NCBI GenBank assembly: GCA_030610915.1
Contig: JAUWQS010000149.1
Coordinates: 1 to 5,270 of the forward strand
Source: Pseudomonadota bacterium
GTDB lineage: Bacteria; Desulfobacterota; Syntrophia; Syntrophales; JADFWA01
Length of the DNA stretch: 5,270 bases
Reading direction: 5' to 3'
Shown piece after piece: positions 1 to 5,270 of this stretch (positions within the stretch are counted from its first letter, which is position 1; each line of letters begins with the position of its first letter). Made by a program: the position numbers and the translations under genes. The notes under the pieces were generated by a model. That model ran no database searches, had not been told where the DNA came from, and saw only the letters and a list, made by a program, of their open reading frames with translations.

Positions 1-169
1 AAGAATTTAAAATGATTACGAAAGTCCGAAAATTACGAAATAACTGCGTGGAAACAGGAAATGGGAGAAAAATACCGGTGATGATCCGCGTAGATCGGTG
101 GCTGAATAGTTACCACTGATGTTTAATACTTTATGGAAAAACACCCCGTTTTTATCAAGGAGCAGAAAT
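1..169. other. Gene-free leader upstream of the MoxR-type gene
   Basis: No convincing gene lies here. The 9-bp word ATTACGAAA occurs at 15-23 and again at 32-40, a 17-bp period, with a related GTCCGAAAA between the copies. A weak imperfect dyad pairs GTGG (98-101) with CCAC (113-116). TTTAAT at 122-127 resembles a -10 box, but no good -35 element lies 16-18 bp upstream, so no promoter is called. An open frame from an ATG at 119 runs into the ATPase gene, but its first 17 residues look unlike the family and that ATG has no ribosome binding site, so this stretch is treated as untranslated. Confidence 0.5.
157..162 (+). promoter_or_regulatory. Ribosome binding site fixing the ATPase start at 170
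   Basis: AAGGAG lies 7 bases before the ATG at 170, close to ideal spacing. The alternative in-frame ATG at 119 has no purine-rich sequence at the right distance. This decides in favour of the shorter 284-residue protein. Confidence 0.8.
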
Positions 170-1024
170 ATGAGTGTAGAGAAAAGTACAGGAGAAAAAT
201 TCAGCGGAGTTGCCAGGTATGTTCTGGATGAGGAGCTTGCACAGATAGTCAATATTACAATGGCTCTGGAGATGCCGCTGCTTCTTAAAGGAGAGCCGGG
301 AACAGGCAAGACCATGCTGGCACACGCCATTGCGGAGTCTCTCAATATGAGGTTGATTGTTCTGAACGTCAAATCGAGCATGAAGCTTATCGAGGCTCTT
401 TACCAGTACGATACCCTCACACGCCTGAATGACAGCCGCTTTGGTGATTCTAAAAGGGATGTCAGTAATATCGAAAGCTATATCAAGATGGGTAAGGTAG
501 GCCAGGCTTTTGTATCGGACGAAAGGGTTGTCCTGCTGATCGATGAAATCGACAAGGCTGATACTGATTTCCAGGATGATATGCTTGATGTGCTGGATCA
601 GATGGAATTCGATATCATTGAGATCGACAAAACCATGAGAGCCAAGCATAGACCGGTCATTATTATCACTTCCAATGCCAAAAAAGATCTGTCCGATCCT
701 TTCTTAGGCCGTTGCAACTTTCACCACATTGCCTTTCCCGAGCCTGACATGATGAGAAAGATTATCAGGGTCCACTTCCCCGACATTGACAGGGAAGCGC
801 TGGATCATACGATCATGGCCTTTTACCAGGTAAGAGAATTCAGAGGTATCGAGAAAAAACCCGCAACAAGAGAGCTGATCAACTGGATTCGCGCCCTAAA
901 GGCAGACACGGATTTCAAGGTCAAGAGTTTGGCTAAAGGAGATATCCCTTACATGGGTGTTCTGTTTAAGAAAAGCCCGGACCTGACAATTGCAAGGAAT
1001 TCTGTTTCCCGGATGCGGCTATGA
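170..1024 (+). CDS. MoxR-family AAA+ ATPase (partner of CoxE-like VWA protein)
   Basis: Predicted 284-residue cytoplasmic ATPase of the MoxR group, in the branch that pairs with CoxE-like VWA proteins. Visible motifs are Walker A GEPGTGKT at residues 41-48, Walker B LLIDEID with D125 and E126, a sensor-1 type asparagine N169 in ITSNAKKDL, and the following DPFLGRC segment with conserved arginine and cysteine. The stretch between the Walker motifs (NVKSS, YQYD, RLNDS, ESYIKMGKVGQAF) and the C-terminal KKPATRELINWI and GVLFKK segments also match this branch. MoxR ATPases are known to act with VWA proteins as chaperone-like remodellers, for example RavA-ViaA, CoxD-CoxE and NorQ-NorD. The substrate here is unknown. 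The start at 170 is set by AAGGAG 7 bases upstream. The stop is followed 27 bp later by the VWA gene, implying co-transcription. No signal peptide or membrane segment is seen. Confidence 0.9.
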   Translation: MSVEKSTGEKFSGVARYVLDEELAQIVNITMALEMPLLLKGEPGTGKTMLAHAIAESLNMRLIVLNVKSSMKLIEALYQYDTLTRLNDSRFGDSKRDVSNIESYIKMGKVGQAFVSDERVVLLIDEIDKADTDFQDDMLDVLDQMEFDIIEIDKTMRAKHRPVIIITSNAKKDLSDPFLGRCNFHHIAFPEPDMMRKIIRVHFPDIDREALDHTIMAFYQVREFRGIEKKPATRELINWIRALKADTDFKVKSLAKGDIPYMGVLFKKSPDLTIARNSVSRMRL

Positions 1025-1051
1025 TGGGTCATATATCAGGAGTGATCAATC

Positions 1052-2245
1052 ATGTTTACTGATTTCTTTTATCTCTTAAGGCAGGTGAACATTCCAGTCT
1101 CCCCCACCTCATTTCTCAAACTTCAGAAGGCCATGAGCATGGGGCTTATTACGTCTATTGGTGATTTTTACACGGCTGCCCGCACAATCCTGGTAAAGAG
1201 CGAAAGATGTTTCGACCTTTATGATCGAGTATTTGCGCACCATTTTGAAGGGGCTGAACTTGAAGAACCGGACGAATTTGAGCTAACCGAGGTGGCCCGG
1301 GCCATGCTGGAGGAATGGCTGAAAGATCCGGAGGGTCTTGCAGAGGCTCTGGGTATTGACAAAGAATCTCTAAACAGGCTGAGTCCTGATGAACTGCTTC
1401 AGTACTTCCTTGACCGCTTGAAAGAGCAAACGGAAGAACACCACGGCGGAAATAAATGGAGTGGCACAAGAGGCACGTCTCCCGTGGGACATTCAGGCTA
1501 TCATCCGGGTGGAATGAGGGTCGGGGGAGTTTCCAGAAATAAATCGGCCGTCAAGGTAGCCATGGACAGAAGATATCGTGATTATTCCCAGGAAGGGCCA
1601 CTCACCCAGGCGCAGATAGGAGAGGCCTTGAAGAGATTGAGGAACATGATACCCGCTGGGCCCAAAGACGTCATCAATATCGATGAGACGATTTACCAGA
1701 CCATGAAGAATGCCGGGGAGATAGAGATCGTCTTTGATCGAAGCCTGAAAGACCGTCTCAGCGTTATCCTGGCCATAGATAACGGAGGGTGGTCTATGGA
1801 CCCCTATATAGCAGTTGTCCAGACCCTCTTTAACCATGCGAGGGGCCAATTTAAGGAGCTAAAAACCTTTTTCTTTCACAATACGATCTATGATAATTTA
1901 TGGGAGGATGCTCCCAGGTATAAAAAACCATTCAGCGTGGATAATCTGGTCCGGCTCGATCCCAATACACGATTTATCATAGTTGGCGATGCGAGCATGG
2001 CGCCCTACGAATTGATGTCCACCGATGGCTCCATCCACTTGGGAGAAAGAACATTGAAACCAAGTTATCACAGGCTGCAGTTCATTGCCGAGACATTTCC
2101 CCACTCTGTCTGGCTGAACCCTGTAATGTCACCGGAATGGCCCTACACCCGAACCATCAACACCATTCGTGAAATATTTCCCATGTTTGAATTGACCATC
2201 GACGGGATGGAAGAGGCGGTAACCTGCCTGATGCGCAGAAACTAG
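1052..2245 (+). CDS. CoxE-like VWA-domain protein
   Basis: Predicted 397-residue protein of the CoxE-like VWA family that accompanies MoxR ATPases. The N-terminal half is mostly helical and acidic in places (EGAELEEPDEFEL). It is followed by a Gly/His-rich signature, HGGNKWSGTRGTSPVGHSGY, at about residues 130-150, which I recognise as characteristic of this family. The VWA domain occupies about residues 230-397. Its first metal-site strand reads LAIDNGGWSM with D243. The middle HNTIYDNLW contains T278, IIVGDASMAPYEL contains D313, and WLNP and LTIDGMEEA lie near the end. Relatives usually have D-x-GG-S-M at the first site, so the extra W247 is notable. AGGAG at 1038-1042, 9 bases upstream, supports the start. 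It probably binds the upstream ATPase and links it to a target. No signal peptide is visible, so a cytoplasmic location is likely. Family assignment is firm; the cellular role is unknown. Confidence 0.88.
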   Translation: MFTDFFYLLRQVNIPVSPTSFLKLQKAMSMGLITSIGDFYTAARTILVKSERCFDLYDRVFAHHFEGAELEEPDEFELTEVARAMLEEWLKDPEGLAEALGIDKESLNRLSPDELLQYFLDRLKEQTEEHHGGNKWSGTRGTSPVGHSGYHPGGMRVGGVSRNKSAVKVAMDRRYRDYSQEGPLTQAQIGEALKRLRNMIPAGPKDVINIDETIYQTMKNAGEIEIVFDRSLKDRLSVILAIDNGGWSMDPYIAVVQTLFNHARGQFKELKTFFFHNTIYDNLWEDAPRYKKPFSVDNLVRLDPNTRFIIVGDASMAPYELMSTDGSIHLGERTLKPSYHRLQFIAETFPHSVWLNPVMSPEWPYTRTINTIREIFPMFELTIDGMEEAVTCLMRRN

Positions 2246-2246
2246 T

Positions 2247-2281
2247 CAGTAAGCCTGAACGAAAACCCCGTTCAGGCACTG
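2247..2281 (+). terminator. Hairpin after the MoxR/VWA operon, possible terminator
   Basis: A 9-bp perfect stem pairs GCCTGAACG (2253-2261) with CGTTCAGGC (2269-2277) across the 7-base loop AAAACCC. It is extended by CAGT (2247-2250) pairing with ACTG (2278-2281) across a two-A bulge, giving 13 paired bases starting just after the stop codon. Only a broken T tract follows (TTT, then CGAG, then TTTT), so this is an imperfect intrinsic terminator. It could instead protect the transcript 3' end. The right arm plus three bases recurs at 2382-2393. Confidence 0.45.
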
Positions 2282-2308
2282 TTTCGAGTTTTGGGTTTCG
2301 AGTTTTGA
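2281..2308. repeat. 14-bp tandem repeat, two copies plus a degenerate third
   Basis: GTTTCGAGTTTTGG (2281-2294) is followed directly by GTTTCGAGTTTTGA (2295-2308), differing only in the last base. A related degenerate copy, CGAGTTTGAGTTTT, appears at 2333-2346. The stretch is noncoding. Its purpose is unknown; similar iterated words occur in the other spacers of this window. Confidence 0.7.
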
Positions 2309-2381
2309 GTTAAAAAAGGGAAACAATCTCAGCGAGTTTGAGTTTTCCAGACAAAACTGAAAAACTATATTGCAGGGTTCT

Positions 2382-2393
2382 CGTTCAGGCACT
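2382..2393. repeat. Second copy of the hairpin arm (CGTTCAGGCACT)
   Basis: This 12-bp word is identical to 2269-2280, which forms the right arm of the hairpin after the VWA gene. Its inverse, GCCTGAACG, lies at 2253-2261. The left arm could therefore pair with either copy. Between the two direct copies lie the 14-bp tandem repeat and an AT-rich stretch containing TATATT (2366-2371), a -10-like sequence with no convincing -35 element. Confidence 0.6.
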
Positions 2394-2414
2394 AGTTAAG
2401 AGGGTTACTACTCA

Positions 2415-2470
2415 GGTTCACGGTTCCACGGTTCAGTGGCTAAAAAACGATTAAACTTGAACCGTGAACC
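2415..2470. repeat. 12-bp perfect inverted repeat at the 5' edge of rarA
   Basis: GGTTCACGGTTC (2415-2426) is the exact inverse of GAACCGTGAACC (2459-2470), with 32 bases between them. A shifted alternative also exists: CACGGTTCA (2427-2435) is the inverse of TGAACCGTG (2458-2466). The left side iterates the word GGTTC. The right arm lies within the open frame leading into rarA, so if translation began at the GTG at 2436 the repeat would encode part of the protein. I consider it noncoding. Confidence 0.75.
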
Positions 2471-2501
2471 ACTTTTACCTGTCTCTCTACCCGGCTGTTT
2501 G

Positions 2502-3854
2502 ATGGCCGATAACGTAATGGATCTATTCGACCAATCTGAAAAAGAGACAATGGAAAAGGCGCGTCCCCTTGCAGACAGGATGCGTCCCGAAACCCTTGAG
2601 ACCTTTATGGGTCAGACCCACCTCCTTGGCAAAAATGGCTTGCTTCGTCGCGCTATAAAAGAGGACAGGCTTTTTTCAGCGATCTTCTGGGGGCCTCCCG
2701 GGTCGGGTAAGACTACCATTGCCCGCATCATCGCCCGTAAGACAATCTGTCACTTTGAAAAATTTTCCGCCGTGCTTTCCGGCACAAAAGAGATCCGAGC
2801 TGTTATTGAGGAAGCAAAGAATCAGAGGCATTACCACCATAAAAAGACAATTCTCTTCGTAGATGAGATACACAGGTTTAACAAGGCTCAGCAGGACGTC
2901 TTTCTGCCCCATGTGGAAAGTGGTCTCATCACTCTTATCGGCGCAACTACAGAAAATCCCTCCTTCGAGGTGATTGCGCCGCTCCTCTCCAGGGTTAGGG
3001 TGATGGCGTTGAAACCATTCACCGATGACGAGTTATCAGTCATCTTGAAGCGCGCATTCAACGACAGAGAAAAAGGGTTGGGCGACCTTTCTTCGGATAT
3101 TGAACCAGAGGCGCTTGCGCATATCATTCGGACAGCCGATGGAGATGCCCGCGCAGCCCTGAACAATCTTGAGGCTGCAGCGTCTCTTGTACGTGGAAAG
3201 GACAAGAGTGAAAGAAAAATCACCAGTGTCATGGTTGAGGAGGCGCTTCAGAAAAAAGCCCTCCGGTATGACAAGGTCGGTGAAGAACACTACAACCTGA
3301 TATCGGCCTTTCATAAAAGCCTCCGCGGGAGTGATCCTGATGCCGCACTCTACTGGCTGGTTCGCATGCTTGAGGCAGGTGAGGAACCGCTCTACATTGC
3401 GCGTCGTATGGTCAGATTTGCCTCTGAAGATGTGGGAAACGCCGATCCCAGCGCCCTGTCCATGGCCGTTTCCGCCATGCAGGCCTTTCAATTTATCGGT
3501 CTCCCTGAAGGGGAGCTTGCCCTAGCCCAGGTTGCAGTCTATCTCGCCACAGCCACCAAAAGTAACACCATCTATGAAGGTTACAAAAAGACTAAAGAGG
3601 TCATAGGCAGGACCGGCACACTTCCGGTACCGCTCCATATACGAAATGCGCCGACAAAACTGATGAAGGATTTTGGGTATGGCAGGGGCTACCGGTATGC
3701 CCACGACTTTCCCGATGCCTGTGTGCCGCAGGAGTATCTACCGGAAAAGCTGAGGGGGCAGATTTACTACCGGCCCACAGACAGAGGTTATGAGAAGATC
3801 ATCAGGGAAAGGCTTGAAAAATGGCGCAAGATCCGAGGCAACTATTCGGCTTAG
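2502..3854 (+). CDS. rarA: Replication-associated recombination protein A (RarA/MgsA), AAA+ ATPase
   Basis: Predicted 450-residue homologue of E. coli RarA (MgsA) and eukaryotic Mgs1/WRNIP1, a clamp-loader-related AAA+ ATPase acting on DNA at stalled or collapsed replication forks. The N-terminus PLADRMRPETLETFMGQ is typical. Other motifs are Walker A GPPGSGKT at residues 64-71, Walker B FVDEIHRF with D121 and E122, sensor 1 GATTENPSFE with N152, and sensor 2 GDARAALNNLE with R217. The C-terminal MgsA oligomerisation region starts near residue 250 (ALRYDKVGEEHYNLISAFHKS, RMVRFASEDVGNAD, LPVPLHIRNAPTK). Length matches E. coli RarA, about 447 residues. The start is uncertain. The frame stays open back to 2400 with a GTG at 2436, but those 22 extra residues are largely made by an inverted repeat and do not resemble the family. 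ATG at 2502 or 2517 is better; neither has a clear ribosome binding site. It is separated from the operon upstream and converges on the downstream regulator. Confidence 0.93.
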   Translation: MADNVMDLFDQSEKETMEKARPLADRMRPETLETFMGQTHLLGKNGLLRRAIKEDRLFSAIFWGPPGSGKTTIARIIARKTICHFEKFSAVLSGTKEIRAVIEEAKNQRHYHHKKTILFVDEIHRFNKAQQDVFLPHVESGLITLIGATTENPSFEVIAPLLSRVRVMALKPFTDDELSVILKRAFNDREKGLGDLSSDIEPEALAHIIRTADGDARAALNNLEAAASLVRGKDKSERKITSVMVEEALQKKALRYDKVGEEHYNLISAFHKSLRGSDPDAALYWLVRMLEAGEEPLYIARRMVRFASEDVGNADPSALSMAVSAMQAFQFIGLPEGELALAQVAVYLATATKSNTIYEGYKKTKEVIGRTGTLPVPLHIRNAPTKLMKDFGYGRGYRYAHDFPDACVPQEYLPEKLRGQIYYRPTDRGYEKIIRERLEKWRKIRGNYSA

Positions 3855-3856
3855 AT

Positions 3857-3902
3857 AGTACGAAATTAGAAATTGGAAATTTGGCTTTCATGCTTTTGTA
3901 CT
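3857..3902. repeat. Inverted repeat just after rarA
   Basis: AGTACGAAA (3857-3865) can pair with TTTTGTACT (3894-3902) through nine positions, one of them a G-U wobble in RNA, leaving a 28-base loop. It lies 2 bases beyond the rarA stop. No T tract follows, so a terminator role is only a possibility. It overlaps and competes with the larger inverted repeat at 3869-3953. Confidence 0.35.
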
Positions 3903-3953
3903 GTCAACTCGTAAACTCGTTTTATCTTTCCCAAATTTCTACTTTCCAATTTC
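3869..3953. repeat. AT-rich inverted repeat between convergent genes
   Basis: GAAATTGGAAA (3869-3879) is the exact inverse of TTTCCAATTTC (3943-3953). In addition AAATTTGG (3877-3884) is the inverse of CCAAATTT (3931-3938), so a 16-bp stem with a 7-base bulge is possible (3869-3884 with 3931-3938 plus 3946-3953). Arms and flanks are built from iterated GAAATT words. Between the arms, AACTCGTAAACTCGT is a short tandem word. The repeat occupies most of the 108-bp gap between the two converging genes and might end transcription from both sides, but without a clear T tract this remains a guess. Confidence 0.6.
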
Positions 3954-3962
3954 AAGTTCCTT

Positions 3963-5270
3963 TTATTCCAAATGATAGTTTTTGATCTTTCTGTGAAGAT
4001 TGCTTCTTTCCAAACCGATCAGTTCCGCCGTCTTTGAAATGTTTCCGTTGTTTTCCCTGAGTTTTCCGGCAATGAACCTCTTTTCAAATTCCATCTTCGC
4101 CATCTTCAAGGAATCCAGAGATAAGAAAGAATCATCTATTTTAAGCTTCTGCTTTTCTCTTAATAAAAAAGGGATGTCATCGTCGGTAATACTATCCGAC
4201 GAGGTCATTATGGCCAGACGTTCCACTATATTTTTAAGTTCTCTGACATTTCCCGGCCAGTCGTGATCAATCAATATTGCCATTGCATCATCGGTGATAG
4301 TTTTCCTGACATTTATCTCTTTGGCAGAAAATTCTCTCAAAAAATGACCTGCCAGAAGGGGAATATCCTCTTTTCTATTCCTTAAAGGAGGGATTTTCAG
4401 AGGAATTACATTCAACCTGTAGTAGAGGTCCTCCCTGAATTTCCCCTCCTCCATCTCACGCTCCAGATCCTTGTTGGTTGCAGCCAGCACCCGAACATCA
4501 GTTCCAATTATTTTTGTGCCTCCAACCCTCTCAAATCTCTTTTCCTGAAGTATTCTGAGAATCTTTGCCTGAGCCTTCAGACTCATATCCGCCACTTCGT
4601 CCAGAAAGATAGTCCCTTCATTTGCCAGTTCAAACTTTCCCCTCCTCTTCTCTGTAGCTCCGGTAAACGCCCCCTTTTCATGACCAAAAAGCTCGCTCTC
4701 TATCAACTCTTCCGGTATAGCGGCACAGTTCACCTCAACAAAAGGTTTTTGCGACCTCTTGCTCTGCCTGTGTATTGACCGGGCAACAAGTTCCTTGCCG
4801 GTGCCGTTTTCTCCCATTATCAATATCCATGCATTGGTCGGGGCGACAATTCCAATCAATTCTTTCAATTCGGCAATGGGTTCACTACCGCCGGTAAGAT
4901 CATAATCCTGTGCAAATTTTTGCCTTAATAACCTGTTCTCCTCTTCGAGACGAACCAGATCCAATGCATGATTCACAATCAGGACAACACTATCGAGAGA
5001 GAGGGGTTTTTCAATAAAGTCAAACGCACCCAATTTCGTTGTCTTTACAGCGGTCTCTATTGTCCCATGCCCCGATATCATAATCACCTGTATCTGTGGC
5101 CATTTTGATTTAATCTTCTTGAGTGTTTCGATCCCGTCAATCCCAGGCAGCCAGATATCAAGAAGCACAAGGTCGGGAAGCTCCTCATCTATGATCTTGA
5201 GGGCTTCCTCTCCACTCCCCGCCGTAAGCGCCTCATATCCCTCATCAACAAGAATCCCCTTGAGGGACTG
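3963..5270 (-). CDS. Sigma-54-dependent response regulator, NtrX-like (5' end beyond window)
   Basis: NtrC-family transcription activator, 435 residues visible and cut at its N-terminus by the window edge. The frame is open to the last base; relatives suggest about 15 residues are missing, including the first acidic pocket. A GTG at 5168 lies inside the receiver domain and is not the start. The receiver covers about residues 1-105, with phospho-acceptor D38 in LLDIWLPG, S66 in MISGHG and K88 in IEKP. The sigma-54 AAA+ domain runs from about 126 to 355: Walker A GENGTGKE at 153-160, sigma-54 contact loop GAFTGA at 200-205, and Walker B TIFLDE with D224 and E225, then FREDLYYRLNVIPL. The C-terminal Fis-type helix-turn-helix is NISKTAELIGLERSNLHRKIK. 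The LERSNLHRKIK ending and the EEENRLLR linker resemble NtrX more than NtrC. It should activate sigma-54 promoters when phosphorylated by a sensor kinase, plausibly the next gene upstream. Target genes cannot be told from here. Confidence 0.93.
   Translation of the reverse strand, partial: QSLKGILVDEGYEALTAGSGEEALKIIDEELPDLVLLDIWLPGIDGIETLKKIKSKWPQIQVIMISGHGTIETAVKTTKLGAFDFIEKPLSLDSVVLIVNHALDLVRLEEENRLLRQKFAQDYDLTGGSEPIAELKELIGIVAPTNAWILIMGENGTGKELVARSIHRQSKRSQKPFVEVNCAAIPEELIESELFGHEKGAFTGATEKRRGKFELANEGTIFLDEVADMSLKAQAKILRILQEKRFERVGGTKIIGTDVRVLAATNKDLEREMEEGKFREDLYYRLNVIPLKIPPLRNRKEDIPLLAGHFLREFSAKEINVRKTITDDAMAILIDHDWPGNVRELKNIVERLAIMTSSDSITDDDIPFLLREKQKLKIDDSFLSLDSLKMAKMEFEKRFIAGKLRENNGNISKTAELIGLERSNLHRKIKNYHLE

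Noticed and set aside
119..169. N-terminal extension of the ATPase from ATG at 119
   Set aside because: No ribosome binding site precedes it, the 17 residues do not resemble the family, and AAGGAG at 157-162 clearly serves the ATG at 170.
155..649. 164-codon open frame on the minus strand inside the ATPase gene
   Set aside because: It lies antisense to a gene with intact Walker motifs, and its translation shows no recognisable domain.
2624..2640. Sigma-54-like promoter, TGGC and TTGC elements near TGGCAAAAATGGCTTGC
   Set aside because: The distance between the GG and GC elements is two bases too long, and it lies inside the rarA coding sequence.
3036..3491. 151-codon minus-strand open frame inside rarA, with neighbouring smaller ones
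   Set aside because: These are antisense shadows of the conserved rarA reading frame with no family-like sequence.
4000..4266. 88-codon plus-strand open frame opposite the regulator
   Set aside because: It lies opposite the conserved C-terminal part of the sigma-54 activator; its hydrophobic, serine-rich translation is a by-product of that coding.
5166..5168. GTG as the start of the regulator gene
   Set aside because: It falls in the middle of the receiver domain. The upstream frame to the window edge reads as the first part of a normal receiver, including GYEALTAGSGEEALKII.
170..5270. A new defence or signalling system made of the three AAA+ proteins
   Set aside because: The three belong to known unrelated families, lie in separate transcription units, and one is on the opposite strand. 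Nothing links them beyond adjacency.

Overview
The window looks like chromosomal DNA of a Gram-negative bacterium with roughly even GC content. The genes resemble those of Desulfobacterota (former Deltaproteobacteria) or a neighbouring phylum. That placement is inferred from protein flavour (an NtrX-like sigma-54 activator, and a MoxR ATPase paired with a CoxE-like VWA protein) and from word-iterating AT-rich spacers; no marker gene fixes it.

Layout, left to right. Positions 1-169 are a gene-free leader with a short direct repeat, ending in a strong ribosome binding site. Positions 170-1024 (+) encode a MoxR-family AAA+ ATPase. After 27 bp, positions 1052-2245 (+) encode a CoxE-like VWA-domain protein; the two form an apparent two-gene operon. 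Positions 2246-2501 are an unusual spacer: a hairpin that probably ends the operon, a 14-bp tandem repeat, a second copy of one hairpin arm, and a 12-bp perfect inverted repeat running into the possible 5' end of the next gene. Positions 2502-3854 (+) encode the replication-associated AAA+ ATPase RarA (MgsA). A 108-bp convergent spacer with two competing inverted repeats follows. Positions 3963-5270 (-) encode an NtrC/NtrX-type sigma-54-dependent response regulator that runs off the right edge, missing only its first residues.

Functionally there are three separate units. The MoxR/VWA pair belongs to a class of ATPase plus VWA adaptor pairs that remodel or activate other proteins, often metalloenzymes; no target is visible here. 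RarA is a housekeeping factor at stalled replication forks. The regulator would activate sigma-54 promoters in response to a sensor kinase, probably encoded just beyond the right edge. All three complete or nearly complete gene products carry AAA+ ATPase domains, which looks coincidental.

I found no RNA gene, insertion sequence, CRISPR array, phage gene or clear new system. The most unusual content is in the spacers, each built from iterated short words with inverted copies, and in the atypical metal-site motif of the VWA protein.
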